Shown piece after piece: positions 22,120 to 29,142 of a stretch of 43,281 bases of DNA. The position numbers and the translations under genes were made by a program. The stretch spans positions 1 to 43,281 of the forward strand of contig CAKTZI010000032.1 of assembly GCA_934635385.1 (NCBI GenBank). Direction: 5' to 3'. Numbering within the stretch: position 1 is the first letter of the stretch; every line of letters begins with the position of its first letter. The notes under the pieces were generated by a model, which ran no database searches, had not been told where the DNA came from, and worked only from the letters and a program-made list of their open reading frames with translations. Source of the stretch: an uncultured Kiritimatiellota bacterium. GTDB taxonomy: Bacteria; Verrucomicrobiota; Kiritimatiellia; RFP12; UBA1067.

Positions 22120-25100
22120 AAATCTCCTGTCTATAACGTCTATACATGAATTTGTCATATGGGCCTTTAATAATGACAGTGTTTATTTTGTCCAGCTTAT
22201 ACACTTGTCCTAACTTAACAGATGTAGAAGTCTTCATACTAGACTCCAATTTACCTATCGCAGCTGCCACTGCCATGCTCGCATCATACCACGGATTGGT
22301 CTTTAGAAACACACCCAACCACCCACCTATCTCACCGATCGTCCCTGAGCATCCAGCCATCTTGCTTAGCACGGTAGACTTCTGAATGGTCACAATACAA
22401 TCATACAAACCCCATGATTCAATGTCCTGCACATCCTTAAACTTCCCCCAGTATTCAATGTATGCACCTGTATCACGCTTAATGTAAGAACTACCTTCAA
22501 TAAATATTTCTTTATGAATCTCGCCAAGTTTAGTGTCAAAGCCAACAAGTTCATACGTCGGCACAAATCCTGACATAGTGAATTTTAACAGTTCATCAGA
22601 TAGAGACTCATATCCAGGTGCAGGCCTCACATCCCCTATCTTCGCTCCGCCATACAAATCTATCGTTCCAAGAGCTTCATTCCCACAGTACGCGAGCTGG
22701 TTCCATCCATCGGGATACCCCAACGGGTCGGCGGTCTGCCACTTGGCGAGGTCGGCGCGGTAGTTGCGGTAGAGGAACACGCGGCCGAGGCCCTCGACCT
22801 GCGGCTTGCCGGTAAAGAAGGGAGAGGAAATAATCGAATGGTCGAATTGCCGAATGTTCGAATTGGGGGAAGTTGCGGCGGCGGGAAGCGGTTCGCCGAA
22901 GGCCGTCAGCGCGGCGGCGGTGTACCGGCGGGCGGACCTCTTCCGCGCCGCCCCGCGCCCCTCGCGGACGCCGACGGTCGTGCCGAGGGCGTCGTTGAAG
23001 TACGCCGCGCCCCTCGACGAGACGACGGGGTTTCCCCCTCCGGCGTGCGGCTCGTTGACGAACATCTCGTCGCCGCGCCGCACGAGCGCGAGGCCGTCCC
23101 AGTAGAAGTCCTCAGACCCGGCGGGCAGGGGGCTGCCCGCCCTACCACCCTCGCCGTAGTCCGCGCGCGCGAGCTGCCCGTCGGCGTGGTAGGCGTAGCG
23201 GTACGACCGCTTGCCGTCCGTCACGGACAGCACCTTGTCGAGGTAGCCGTAGCGGTAGGTCCTCTCACCCTCCCTCACGAGCCGCCCCGCCGCGTCGTAG
23301 GCGTAGCGCGTCGTCACGCCGTCGCAGGTGGACGAGACGAGCTGGTTCGCCCCGTCGAACGCATAGGCGGTCGTCCGGCCGCGCACGGTCTTCCTGACCA
23401 TGTTCCCGGCCTTGTCGTAGGCGTAGCGCTCGACGTCCTCGCCGCCCTCCCTCACCGCGACGAGCTGGCCGCGCGCGTCGTACGCGAACGCCTGGCGGAC
23501 GCCGTTCGCCGTGCGCGCGGCGACCCGGCCGTCACGCGAGTACTCGTACTCGACCGACGCGTCGGGGCTCTCGCGCCCGCCGAGCCACTTGCCCGCGAGC
23601 CGCCCACCTTTCGTGTAGGCGAAGTCGATGGGCGAGCCGTCCACGACCTGCCGCGCGACGCGCCCCCTCCCGTCGTACCGCCACTTCACCGACGTCCCGA
23701 ACGCGGCGATCTCGACGAGGCGCCCGTATTTGTCGTAGGCGCGCCGCTCCTCCTGCGCCTCCCCGCCGTCCGCGAAGCGGACCGTGCGCGACGTGCGCCG
23801 CCCCCAGGCGTCGTAGGCGTAGGAGAACACGGTGCCGTTCTCGTCCTTCTCGGCGAGCCGCCCGAAGTGGTCGTAGCGGTAGGTCTCCTTCAGCTTGCCG
23901 CGCGTATGTTCCGCGAGGCGTCCCCAGCGGTCGTAGGCGAACGTCTCGACCTCTCCCTTCGCGTAGGTGACGCGCGTCAGGCGGCCATGCACGTCGTGCT
24001 CGCGGCGGACGGCGCGGTCGACGCGCCCGGTGACGGACGCCGTGACCTCGGCGACGAGGCCGTCCGCGCCGCGCCTGGCGGACGTGAGCTGGCCCGCCGC
24101 CGTGAGCCGCGAGGCGAGCCCGAACCGGTCCCAGCCGAACGCGATCTCGTGCCCGTTCTCGTCCACGACCCTCTCGAGGCGGCCGAGCGCGTCGTATCCG
24201 TAGGCGACCTCCGCGCCGTCCGCGTACCGCTCCTTCACGATGCGGCCGAGCGCGTCGCGGTCGCAGGCCGTCGTGCGCCCGTCCATGTCGGTGACGGACA
24301 CGGGACGCCCGCACCCGTCGTAGGCGACGGCAACCGACGAGAGGACGTCCCGCCCGTCCAGGCGCTCGACCTTCGCGAGGCCGCCGTGGTCGGCGTAGGT
24401 CCGGCGCGTCACGGTGCCGTACGGGTCTGTCGTGGAGACGAGGCGGTTGTAGCGGTCGTAGGCGAAGGCGACGCCGCCGAAGTCGTCCCGGACCTCGGAC
24501 GGGAAGCCGGAGGGCGCGTAGGCGACCGCGAGCGTCCGGCAGCCGTCCGAGACGCGCGCGGGACGTCCCGTCCGGCCGTAGGCGAGGGAGGTCGTGCGCA
24601 CGGCCTTCCCGTCCGCGTCCAGCTCCGAGACGGACGCGAGGCGGCCCTGGCGGTCGTAGGCGAACGCCCGGACGGGCTCGGCGGAGGCGAAGACGCCGCC
24701 CGCGCGGCGGGAGAGCCTCGTGCAGCTGCCGTCCGCATCGTAGTCGAGGAGGCGGTGGTTGCCGAGGCGGTCGGTGACGCGCACGGGCTTCCCCGTCTTC
24801 CGGTCGTAGCGGAACGAGACGAGCGTGCGGTCCTGTCCGTCCGTGACCGTGCGCACCTTGCCGAGGCAGGCGACGTCGGGGCGCATGACGTAGTAGGTCT
24901 TCCGCGTCCGCCCGTCGAAGCCGGTGACGGCGAGGAGTCCGACCGTCGCGTCGTACTCGTGCGTGGCCGCGCTGCCGAGCGCGTCCGTGAGGCGGATTTC
25001 AGTATCCCTCGGATAGGAATAGCGGAAGTCGCCGTCCGCGAGGAGGCGGCCGGCGACTTTGCCCGTGTGCGTGACGCCGCTCTTCCTGTCCCTGCTGAGG

Positions 25101-26077
25101 ATGTTCCGCTTCCGGTCGGCGGGCGTCTCGGCCTGGACGGAGAACCTCTCCGTGAACGCGCCGCGCGCCGCCGAGGCGAGGTAGCCGTCTGCGTAGGCGA
25201 ATGCCTCCGGGTCGAGCGCGGCGACGCGGACGGACGCGAGGGTGCGGACGGACTTTCGCGCGGACTGGCCGTCGGCGGTCTTCGGAAGGAGCGTGACGTC
25301 CGTCGTGCCGTAGGCGAACGCGACGGGGACGCCGTTCACCTTGAGGGACGCGACGAGGCCGCCCGCATGGGACAGCTCGACGAAGCGGACGCCCTGCGAC
25401 GAGACGGCGAGGAGCTCGCCCGACGGGCCGTAGTCGAACGTGGCGGACGCGCCGTAGGGCGTCCCGACGGACGCGAGGCGGCCGTCCCCGTAGCCGAAGC
25501 GCCAGCCCTTCAGGCCGCCCTTGCCGAGGATCGTGAAGCGGCGGCACTTCGCGTAGTCCGGCGACTCCGTGTCGGACTCCCAGTCCGCGTAGGGCGCGAA
25601 GAGGCCGCGCCCTTTCTTCGCGTCCTCGATGGGGTCGAGTTTGATCGCGTCCTTCGGCGTCTTCTCCCTCTTCGGGAAGAACTTCACCCGCTCGCCCCAC
25701 GGCGTCCTCCAGAGGAGGCCGCCCTTCTCCCACTTCACGGAGGACTCCAGCTGCGGCGACCGCCAGCCGAAGCCGAACGCGCCGGAGGCCTCGGACGACG
25801 ACTCGTAGACGAGCTCGACGGGGATGCGCAGCTCCGGCGCGAGGGCCGCGACGCCCAGCTCGCGCCGGACGACGAAGCCCGGCTCCGTGAGCGAGGCCTT
25901 GCCCGCGAGGAGCGGGCGGAAGCGGAAGTCGGGCGCGTCAGCCCGCGCGGAGAGGGCCGGGAGGAGGAGCGCGAGCGCGGCGCAGACGGGGGGGAGGAAT
26001 CGCGACGCGGCCGCACAGCGGCGGGCGGCTTTGACCTTGACGCGGATGATCTCGAAGCGGGCAGACGGTTTCTTCAT
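22112..26077 (-). CDS. RHS/YD-repeat protein with variable C-terminal tip
   Basis: 1321 residues. A signal-like segment (about 20-47) precedes an N-terminal region and then a long YD-repeat array (YDRQGRLASVSE, YDALGRLERVVDENG, YDAAGRLVREGE and many more), which folds into a hollow shell around a toxin. The core ends with the RHS-core motif DPLGYPDGWNQLAYCGNEAL. The last ~179 residues (22112-22650) are AT-rich, unlike the GC-rich core, and unrelated to YD repeats: a variable toxin-like tip with a hydrophobic stretch (GGWLGVFLKTNPWYDASMAVAAAIG). Its activity is unknown. Two short repeats are read in frame near the core end (22830-22866, 23120-23141). SD AAGGAG precedes ATG 26077; promoter at 26178-26207. 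Confidence 0.88.
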   Translation of the reverse strand: MKKPSARFEIIRVKVKAARRCAAASRFLPPVCAALALLLPALSARADAPDFRFRPLLAGKASLTEPGFVVRRELGVAALAPELRIPVELVYESSSEASGAFGFGWRSPQLESSVKWEKGGLLWRTPWGERVKFFPKREKTPKDAIKLDPIEDAKKGRGLFAPYADWESDTESPDYAKCRRFTILGKGGLKGWRFGYGDGRLASVGTPYGASATFDYGPSGELLAVSSQGVRFVELSHAGGLVASLKVNGVPVAFAYGTTDVTLLPKTADGQSARKSVRTLASVRVAALDPEAFAYADGYLASAARGAFTERFSVQAETPADRKRNILSRDRKSGVTHTGKVAGRLLADGDFRYSYPRDTEIRLTDALGSAATHEYDATVGLLAVTGFDGRTRKTYYVMRPDVACLGKVRTVTDGQDRTLVSFRYDRKTGKPVRVTDRLGNHRLLDYDADGSCTRLSRRAGGVFASAEPVRAFAYDRQGRLASVSELDADGKAVRTTSLAYGRTGRPARVSDGCRTLAVAYAPSGFPSEVRDDFGGVAFAYDRYNRLVSTTDPYGTVTRRTYADHGGLAKVERLDGRDVLSSVAVAYDGCGRPVSVTDMDGRTTACDRDALGRIVKERYADGAEVAYGYDALGRLERVVDENGHEIAFGWDRFGLASRLTAAGQLTSARRGADGLVAEVTASVTGRVDRAVRREHDVHGRLTRVTYAKGEVETFAYDRWGRLAEHTRGKLKETYRYDHFGRLAEKDENGTVFSYAYDAWGRRTSRTVRFADGGEAQEERRAYDKYGRLVEIAAFGTSVKWRYDGRGRVARQVVDGSPIDFAYTKGGRLAGKWLGGRESPDASVEYEYSRDGRVAARTANGVRQAFAYDARGQLVAVREGGEDVERYAYDKAGNMVRKTVRGRTTAYAFDGANQLVSSTCDGVTTRYAYDAAGRLVREGERTYRYGYLDKVLSVTDGKRSYRYAYHADGQLARADYGEGGRAGSPLPAGSEDFYWDGLALVRRGDEMFVNEPHAGGGNPVVSSRGAAYFNDALGTTVGVREGRGAARKRSARRYTAAALTAFGEPLPAAATSPNSNIRQFDHSIISSPFFTGKPQVEGLGRVFLYRNYRADLAKWQTADPLGYPDGWNQLAYCGNEALGTIDLYGGAKIGDVRPAPGYESLSDELLKFTMSGFVPTYELVGFDTKLGEIHKEIFIEGSSYIKRDTGAYIEYWGKFKDVQDIESWGLYDCIVTIQKSTVLSKMAGCSGTIGEIGGWLGVFLKTNPWYDASMAVAAAIGKLESSMKTSTSVKLGQVYKLDKINTVIIKGPYDKFMYRRYRQEIYE
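22830..22866 (-). repeat. 8-nt periodic repeat in frame in the RHS gene
   Basis: Four degenerate units (TCGAATGG, TCGAATTG, CCGAATGT, TCGAATTG on the plus strand) give SNIRQFDHSII, a segment foreign to YD-repeat cores. Confidence 0.7.
23120..23141. repeat. Perfect hairpin in frame in the RHS gene
   Basis: GGCGGGCAG, loop GGGG, CTGCCCGCC: a 9-bp perfect stem. It encodes GRAGSPLPAG between YD units, interrupting the normal spacing. Confidence 0.65.
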
Positions 26078-26177
26078 GGACGAACTCCTTTCAGACGACA
26101 GCGACAACACAGAAGTAAACGAATTGACGCGATTCGGAAAACACCCCGATAGGGATGCACCCCGATCAACTGCCATC

Positions 26178-26207
26178 AGTTTACCAAAAGAAGCCGAATT
26201 CTGTCAA
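26178..26207 (-). promoter_or_regulatory. Full consensus promoter of the RHS gene
   Basis: -35 TTGACA (26202-26207), 18-bp spacer, TGG then -10 TAAACT (26178-26183). This is the only promoter here with a perfect -35 hexamer. It lies in a 141-bp spacer between the ABC ATPase stop and the RHS start. Confidence 0.65.
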
Positions 26208-26218
26208 GAGCGAGAAAA

Positions 26219-26944
26219 TCACTCGTACGTCTCCAGATAGCGTTTCGAGATCGCCGCCGGATCGTGGTTCGTCGCGAAGTCCGCCGCGATCTTCCCGTCC
26301 CTGAGGAAGCAGACGCGCGTCGCGGCCGCCGCGACCACGGGATCGTGCGTGATGAGCAGAATCGCGCTCCGCTCCGTCTGGTTGAGATCGCGCATCAGCC
26401 CGCAGATCGCGTGCGACGCCTTCGCGTCGAGATTCCCCGTCGGCTCGTCCGCCAGAATCACGTCCGGCTTCGCGAAGAGCGCACGGGCAATCGCAACACG
26501 CTGCTGCTCGCCGCCCGAAAGCTCCGACGGACGCCGCTCCTCCTTGCCCGCAAGCCCCAGCTTCGCGACGAGCTCCGAAACGCGCGCAGCATCGGGCCGC
26601 CCGTGGTCAAGGCGGACGGGCAACGCAATGTTCTCCCGCACGGTCAGCGTCTCCAGCAGGTTGAACGCCTGGAAGACGACACCCTCGTGGCGACGGCGGA
26701 ACTTCGTCGCCGCCGCGTCGCTCATCGCCGTCACGTCCTGTCCGCCGACCTCGATCATGCCCGCCGTCGGCAGGAGCAGCCCCGCCGCGAGGTGCAGGAA
26801 CGTCGACTTGCCCGAGCCGGACGGCCCCATCAGCGCCACGAACTCGCCGGACTGAAGCGCCAGCGAAAAATCCCTCAAGACCTCGACACGCGCCGCGCCC
26901 TTCCCGTAGGCGCAGCACACGCCCGTCGCCTTCAATGCTTCCAT
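26219..26944 (-). CDS. ABC transporter ATPase, LolD/MacB type
   Basis: 241 residues. Walker A GPSGSGKST, Q-loop FQAFNLLETLTVREN, signature LSGGEQQRVAIARAL, Walker B VILADEPTGNLD and H-loop ITHDP are all intact. The LETLTVREN and DEPTGNLD forms are typical of the LolD/MacB/FtsE group that pairs with FtsX-type permeases. The only such permease in the window is at 16204-18603; RHS, immunity, Wzy-like and esterase genes separate them. The whole spacer before ATG 26944 is a periodic repeat that happens to offer GGAGG as ribosome-binding site. Confidence 0.92.
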   Translation of the reverse strand: MEALKATGVCCAYGKGAARVEVLRDFSLALQSGEFVALMGPSGSGKSTFLHLAAGLLLPTAGMIEVGGQDVTAMSDAAATKFRRRHEGVVFQAFNLLETLTVRENIALPVRLDHGRPDAARVSELVAKLGLAGKEERRPSELSGGEQQRVAIARALFAKPDVILADEPTGNLDAKASHAICGLMRDLNQTERSAILLITHDPVVAAAATRVCFLRDGKIAADFATNHDPAAISKRYLETYE

Positions 26945-26991
26945 CTTAACCCTCCAAACTTTCCAAACCTCCCAAACTCCTCAACCTCTCA
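26945..26991 (-). repeat. Periodic repeat filling the spacer before the ABC ATPase
   Basis: Units of GAGGTTGAG, GAGTTTGG, GAGGTTTGG and AAAGTTTGG type on the minus strand, from the stop codon of the upstream gene (TGAGAGGTTGAG) to the ATG. GGAGG 6 nt before the ATG is part of the array. Same family as 8321-8374; same first 12 bases as 7204-7250. Confidence 0.75.
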
Positions 26992-28053
26992 CTTCCCACA
27001 CAGTTCCAGGCAGATCATCGCGAAGCTCGTGCACAGCACGGGGTCGGCTTCCCAGAAGCGGTTGTTGTCGTTCGCCCAGCTGCCGTCCGGCTTCTGGAGC
27101 GACAGCAGCTTCGCCGCGAGTTCCCGCCTCCAGTAGACCGTCCGCCCCTCCGGCGTGAACAGCTCCTCCACGCCCGCCGCATGGAGCGCGCGCGCAAGGA
27201 TGTCGAAGTAGTAGTAGAGCCCCTGACTGCCCATGCCGGGGTTCTCGTCGACCGACCAGTAGCGCGAGCAGTAGTCAAGCGCGTTGCGGACGCGTGGATC
27301 GCCTTTCGTCAGGTTCGCCGAGCACATCGAGAGGACGGCCGCGTAGCTCATTGACCCATAGGCGCGGAGGTGCACCTTTCCGGCGCGGTTCGTCTCGCTG
27401 CCGCCCTGCGGCGTACGTTCGTTGTAGGCCGCGCCGCCCTTGTCCGGCCCCTCCTTCTTCTGCAGGTTCTCGACGAACGCGATCGCCTGCGCCCAGTTGA
27501 GGTCGACCTTCTGCCCGCTCGTGCGCAGCTCCTCCAGCGAGGCCGTGCGCGCCATCGCGTCCATCGCGTAGGCCGTGTTGGAGAGGTCGGCGTAGCGGCG
27601 GCGCATCACCCGGTCGTAGCCGAAGCCGCCCGCCATCGTGTCGTCGCCCGTGAGCTGCGACGCGGCGATGTACTCGCGCGCCTTCAGGAGCGGCGCCGTC
27701 GGCGCGAGCTTCGACTCGAAGAGCGCCGTGAGGCAGACGGCCGTGTTGTAGTTGCCGAGCCCCGAACCGCCGCGCCCCGGCTTCGGCACGTAGAAGCCGC
27801 CGTCGTCGCGCTGCGTGCCGAGGACGAACGCGGCGGCCTTTTCGCGCGCAGCCCTGTCGGAATCGACGCCGGAAAGCGCCCAGAGCGGCAGCGCCGTCAA
27901 CGCCGGCATCTGCGGATCGGAGAAATGCCCGTCCGCCGCCTGTTTCGACAGGAGAAACGCCGCGCCCTTCGCGAGCGCCGCCTCAACCGGACGTTCGGCG
28001 ACGGCGACCGTCACCACGGCAATCGCACTCAAACAGAACAAGATCTTTTTCAT
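26989..28053 (-). CDS. Exported alpha/alpha-toroid (prenyltransferase/squalene oxidase-like) protein
   Basis: 354 residues with a signal peptide (about 1-19). Repeats of the terpenoid cyclase/prenyltransferase toroid fold are visible: GAAFLLSKQAADGHF, VLGTQRDDGGFYVP and LLSLQKPDGSWANDNNRFWEADPVLCTSFA (QxxDGxW-like). The family includes many exported proteins of unknown role in PVC bacteria; no catalytic DxDD motif of squalene cyclases is seen, so enzymatic activity should not be assumed. AAGGGA lies before ATG 28053. tRNA-Arg lies 62 nt upstream with no clear promoter between, so co-transcription is possible. Confidence 0.75.
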   Translation of the reverse strand: MKKILFCLSAIAVVTVAVAERPVEAALAKGAAFLLSKQAADGHFSDPQMPALTALPLWALSGVDSDRAAREKAAAFVLGTQRDDGGFYVPKPGRGGSGLGNYNTAVCLTALFESKLAPTAPLLKAREYIAASQLTGDDTMAGGFGYDRVMRRRYADLSNTAYAMDAMARTASLEELRTSGQKVDLNWAQAIAFVENLQKKEGPDKGGAAYNERTPQGGSETNRAGKVHLRAYGSMSYAAVLSMCSANLTKGDPRVRNALDYCSRYWSVDENPGMGSQGLYYYFDILARALHAAGVEELFTPEGRTVYWRRELAAKLLSLQKPDGSWANDNNRFWEADPVLCTSFAMICLELCGK

Positions 28054-28115
28054 GAAAGCAATCCCTTGTTGACTTCATAAACGTCACACAAGACGCCTTG
28101 GTTCATCGAAACGGG

Positions 28116-28189
28116 TGCGACTAACTGGGATCGAACCAGCAACCTTCGGCTTCGGAGGCCAACGCTCTATCCAATTGAGCTATAGTCGC
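28116..28189 (-). tRNA. tRNA-Arg (anticodon CCG)
   Basis: 74 nt. Acceptor stem GCGACTA/TAGTCGC, D stem GCTC/GAGC, anticodon stem TTGGC/GCCGA around loop CTCCGAA, T arm GCTGG/CCAGT with TTCGATC, discriminator A. The anticodon CCG reads CGG (Arg), a common codon in this GC-rich genome. The 3' CCA is not encoded. Confidence 0.95.
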
Positions 28190-28258
28190 ATCACGAACTG
28201 AATGACATATTCGCCACGACGAATCGCAACACATCCAGTTCTCAGCAAAACGGCGTAT

Positions 28259-28267
28259 ATAATACCA
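28259..28267 (-). promoter_or_regulatory. Extended -10 promoter for tRNA-Arg
   Basis: TGGTATTAT on the minus strand, about 70 nt before the tRNA; no clear -35. Confidence 0.45.
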
Positions 28268-28271
28268 TATT

Positions 28272-29006
28272 TCAGCGCACCAAACAAGGGCCTGTCCCCG
28301 CCGACGTCAGCAGCGCGCGGGCGCGGGCGACTTCGGCCTCCGTCGGCGGACGCGCGTCCGCGAGCGTGTAGGCGAGGCCGAGCGCCTGCCACTTATGGAC
28401 GCCGAGCGCGTGATAGGGCAGCACCTCGACACGACGGACGTTCGGGAGCGTGCGGATGAATTCGCCCGTCCGCCGGAGGTCGTCTTCGCCGTCCGTGAGG
28501 CCGGGCACGAGCACGCGGCGGATCCAGACAGACGTACCGAGCTCGGCGAGATAACGCGCACAGTCGAGCACGGGCGCGTTGTCCGCGCCCGTCAGCGCAC
28601 GGTGGGCGTCCGCGTCGAAGAGCTTGAGGTCGAGCAGCACGGTGTCCGCCGCGCGCAGCAGGCGCTCCTGCGCCGCGTCGCCGCGCCGGAAGCAGCCTGC
28701 CGCCGTGTCGAGGCACGTTGTCGCGCCCGCCGCATGCGTCTTCTCGAAGAGGTCAGCGACTTCGGCGGCCTGCAGCATCGGCTCGCCGCCGGATACGGTG
28801 ATGCCGCCCTCCGCGCCCCAGTACGCCCTGTAGCGGAGCGCGCGGGCCAGCACGTCGTCCGCCGACGCTTCGAGCGCGGGCGGCTTCGCCCACGTGTCGG
28901 GGTTGTGGCAGTAGCGGCAGCGAAACGGGCAGCCGCTCAGAAAGGCGATGAACCGCACGCCCGGACCATCCGCCGCACCAAAGGTCTCAAACGAATGTAT
29001 TTTCAT
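28272..29006 (-). CDS. pflA: Pyruvate formate-lyase activating enzyme
   Basis: 244 residues, a radical-SAM glycyl-radical activase. The cluster motif is SGCPFRCRYCHNPDTW (CxxxCxxC); GGITVSGGEPMLQ is the SAM-binding GGE region. It abstracts a hydrogen from the glycine of PflB, whose gene lies just upstream. The last residues (GTGPCLVR) come from the GGGGACAGGCCC repeat motif, suggesting the 3' end was altered by a repeat. The start at 29006 is chosen over the in-frame ATG 29069 because the TGGTATAAT promoter lies between them. Its own promoter separates it from pflB, although the two act together. Confidence 0.93.
   Translation of the reverse strand: MKIHSFETFGAADGPGVRFIAFLSGCPFRCRYCHNPDTWAKPPALEASADDVLARALRYRAYWGAEGGITVSGGEPMLQAAEVADLFEKTHAAGATTCLDTAAGCFRRGDAAQERLLRAADTVLLDLKLFDADAHRALTGADNAPVLDCARYLAELGTSVWIRRVLVPGLTDGEDDLRRTGEFIRTLPNVRRVEVLPYHALGVHKWQALGLAYTLADARPPTEAEVARARALLTSAGTGPCLVR
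28287..28299. repeat. GGGGACAGGCCC motif at the end of pflA
   Basis: Copy of the 13-mer seen at 20223-20235 and in the chrA insert; read as GTGP in pflA, as in chrA. Confidence 0.45.
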
Positions 29007-29027
29007 GGTCTTTGCTCGTGGTCTGTT

Positions 29028-29036
29028 ATTATACCA
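29028..29036 (-). promoter_or_regulatory. Extended -10 promoter for pflA
   Basis: TGGTATAAT on the minus strand, 21 nt before ATG 29006; no -35 match. Confidence 0.6.
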
Positions 29037-29071
29037 AAAATTCCCCGTTCGCCACGCCGCGCGGCGCACCC

Positions 29072-29110
29072 AAAAAGACAGGTGGGGCGGGCTGTGCGGC
29101 CCGTCCCACC
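29072..29110 (-). terminator. Rho-independent terminator of pflB
   Basis: On the minus strand GGTGGGACGGGC and GCCCGCCCCACC form a 12-bp stem (one mismatch) with a 6-nt loop, followed by TGTCTTTTT. It lies 33 nt after the pflB stop. Confidence 0.8.
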
Positions 29111-29142
29111 CGTGTGCGCCTTGCGCAGCCTGTCGAACCTCG

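Noticed and set aside
22838..26152. 1104-codon plus-strand frame opposite the RHS gene
   Set aside because: It mirrors the YD-repeat gene; repeated Val/Arg/Glu patterns come from the complementary repeats.
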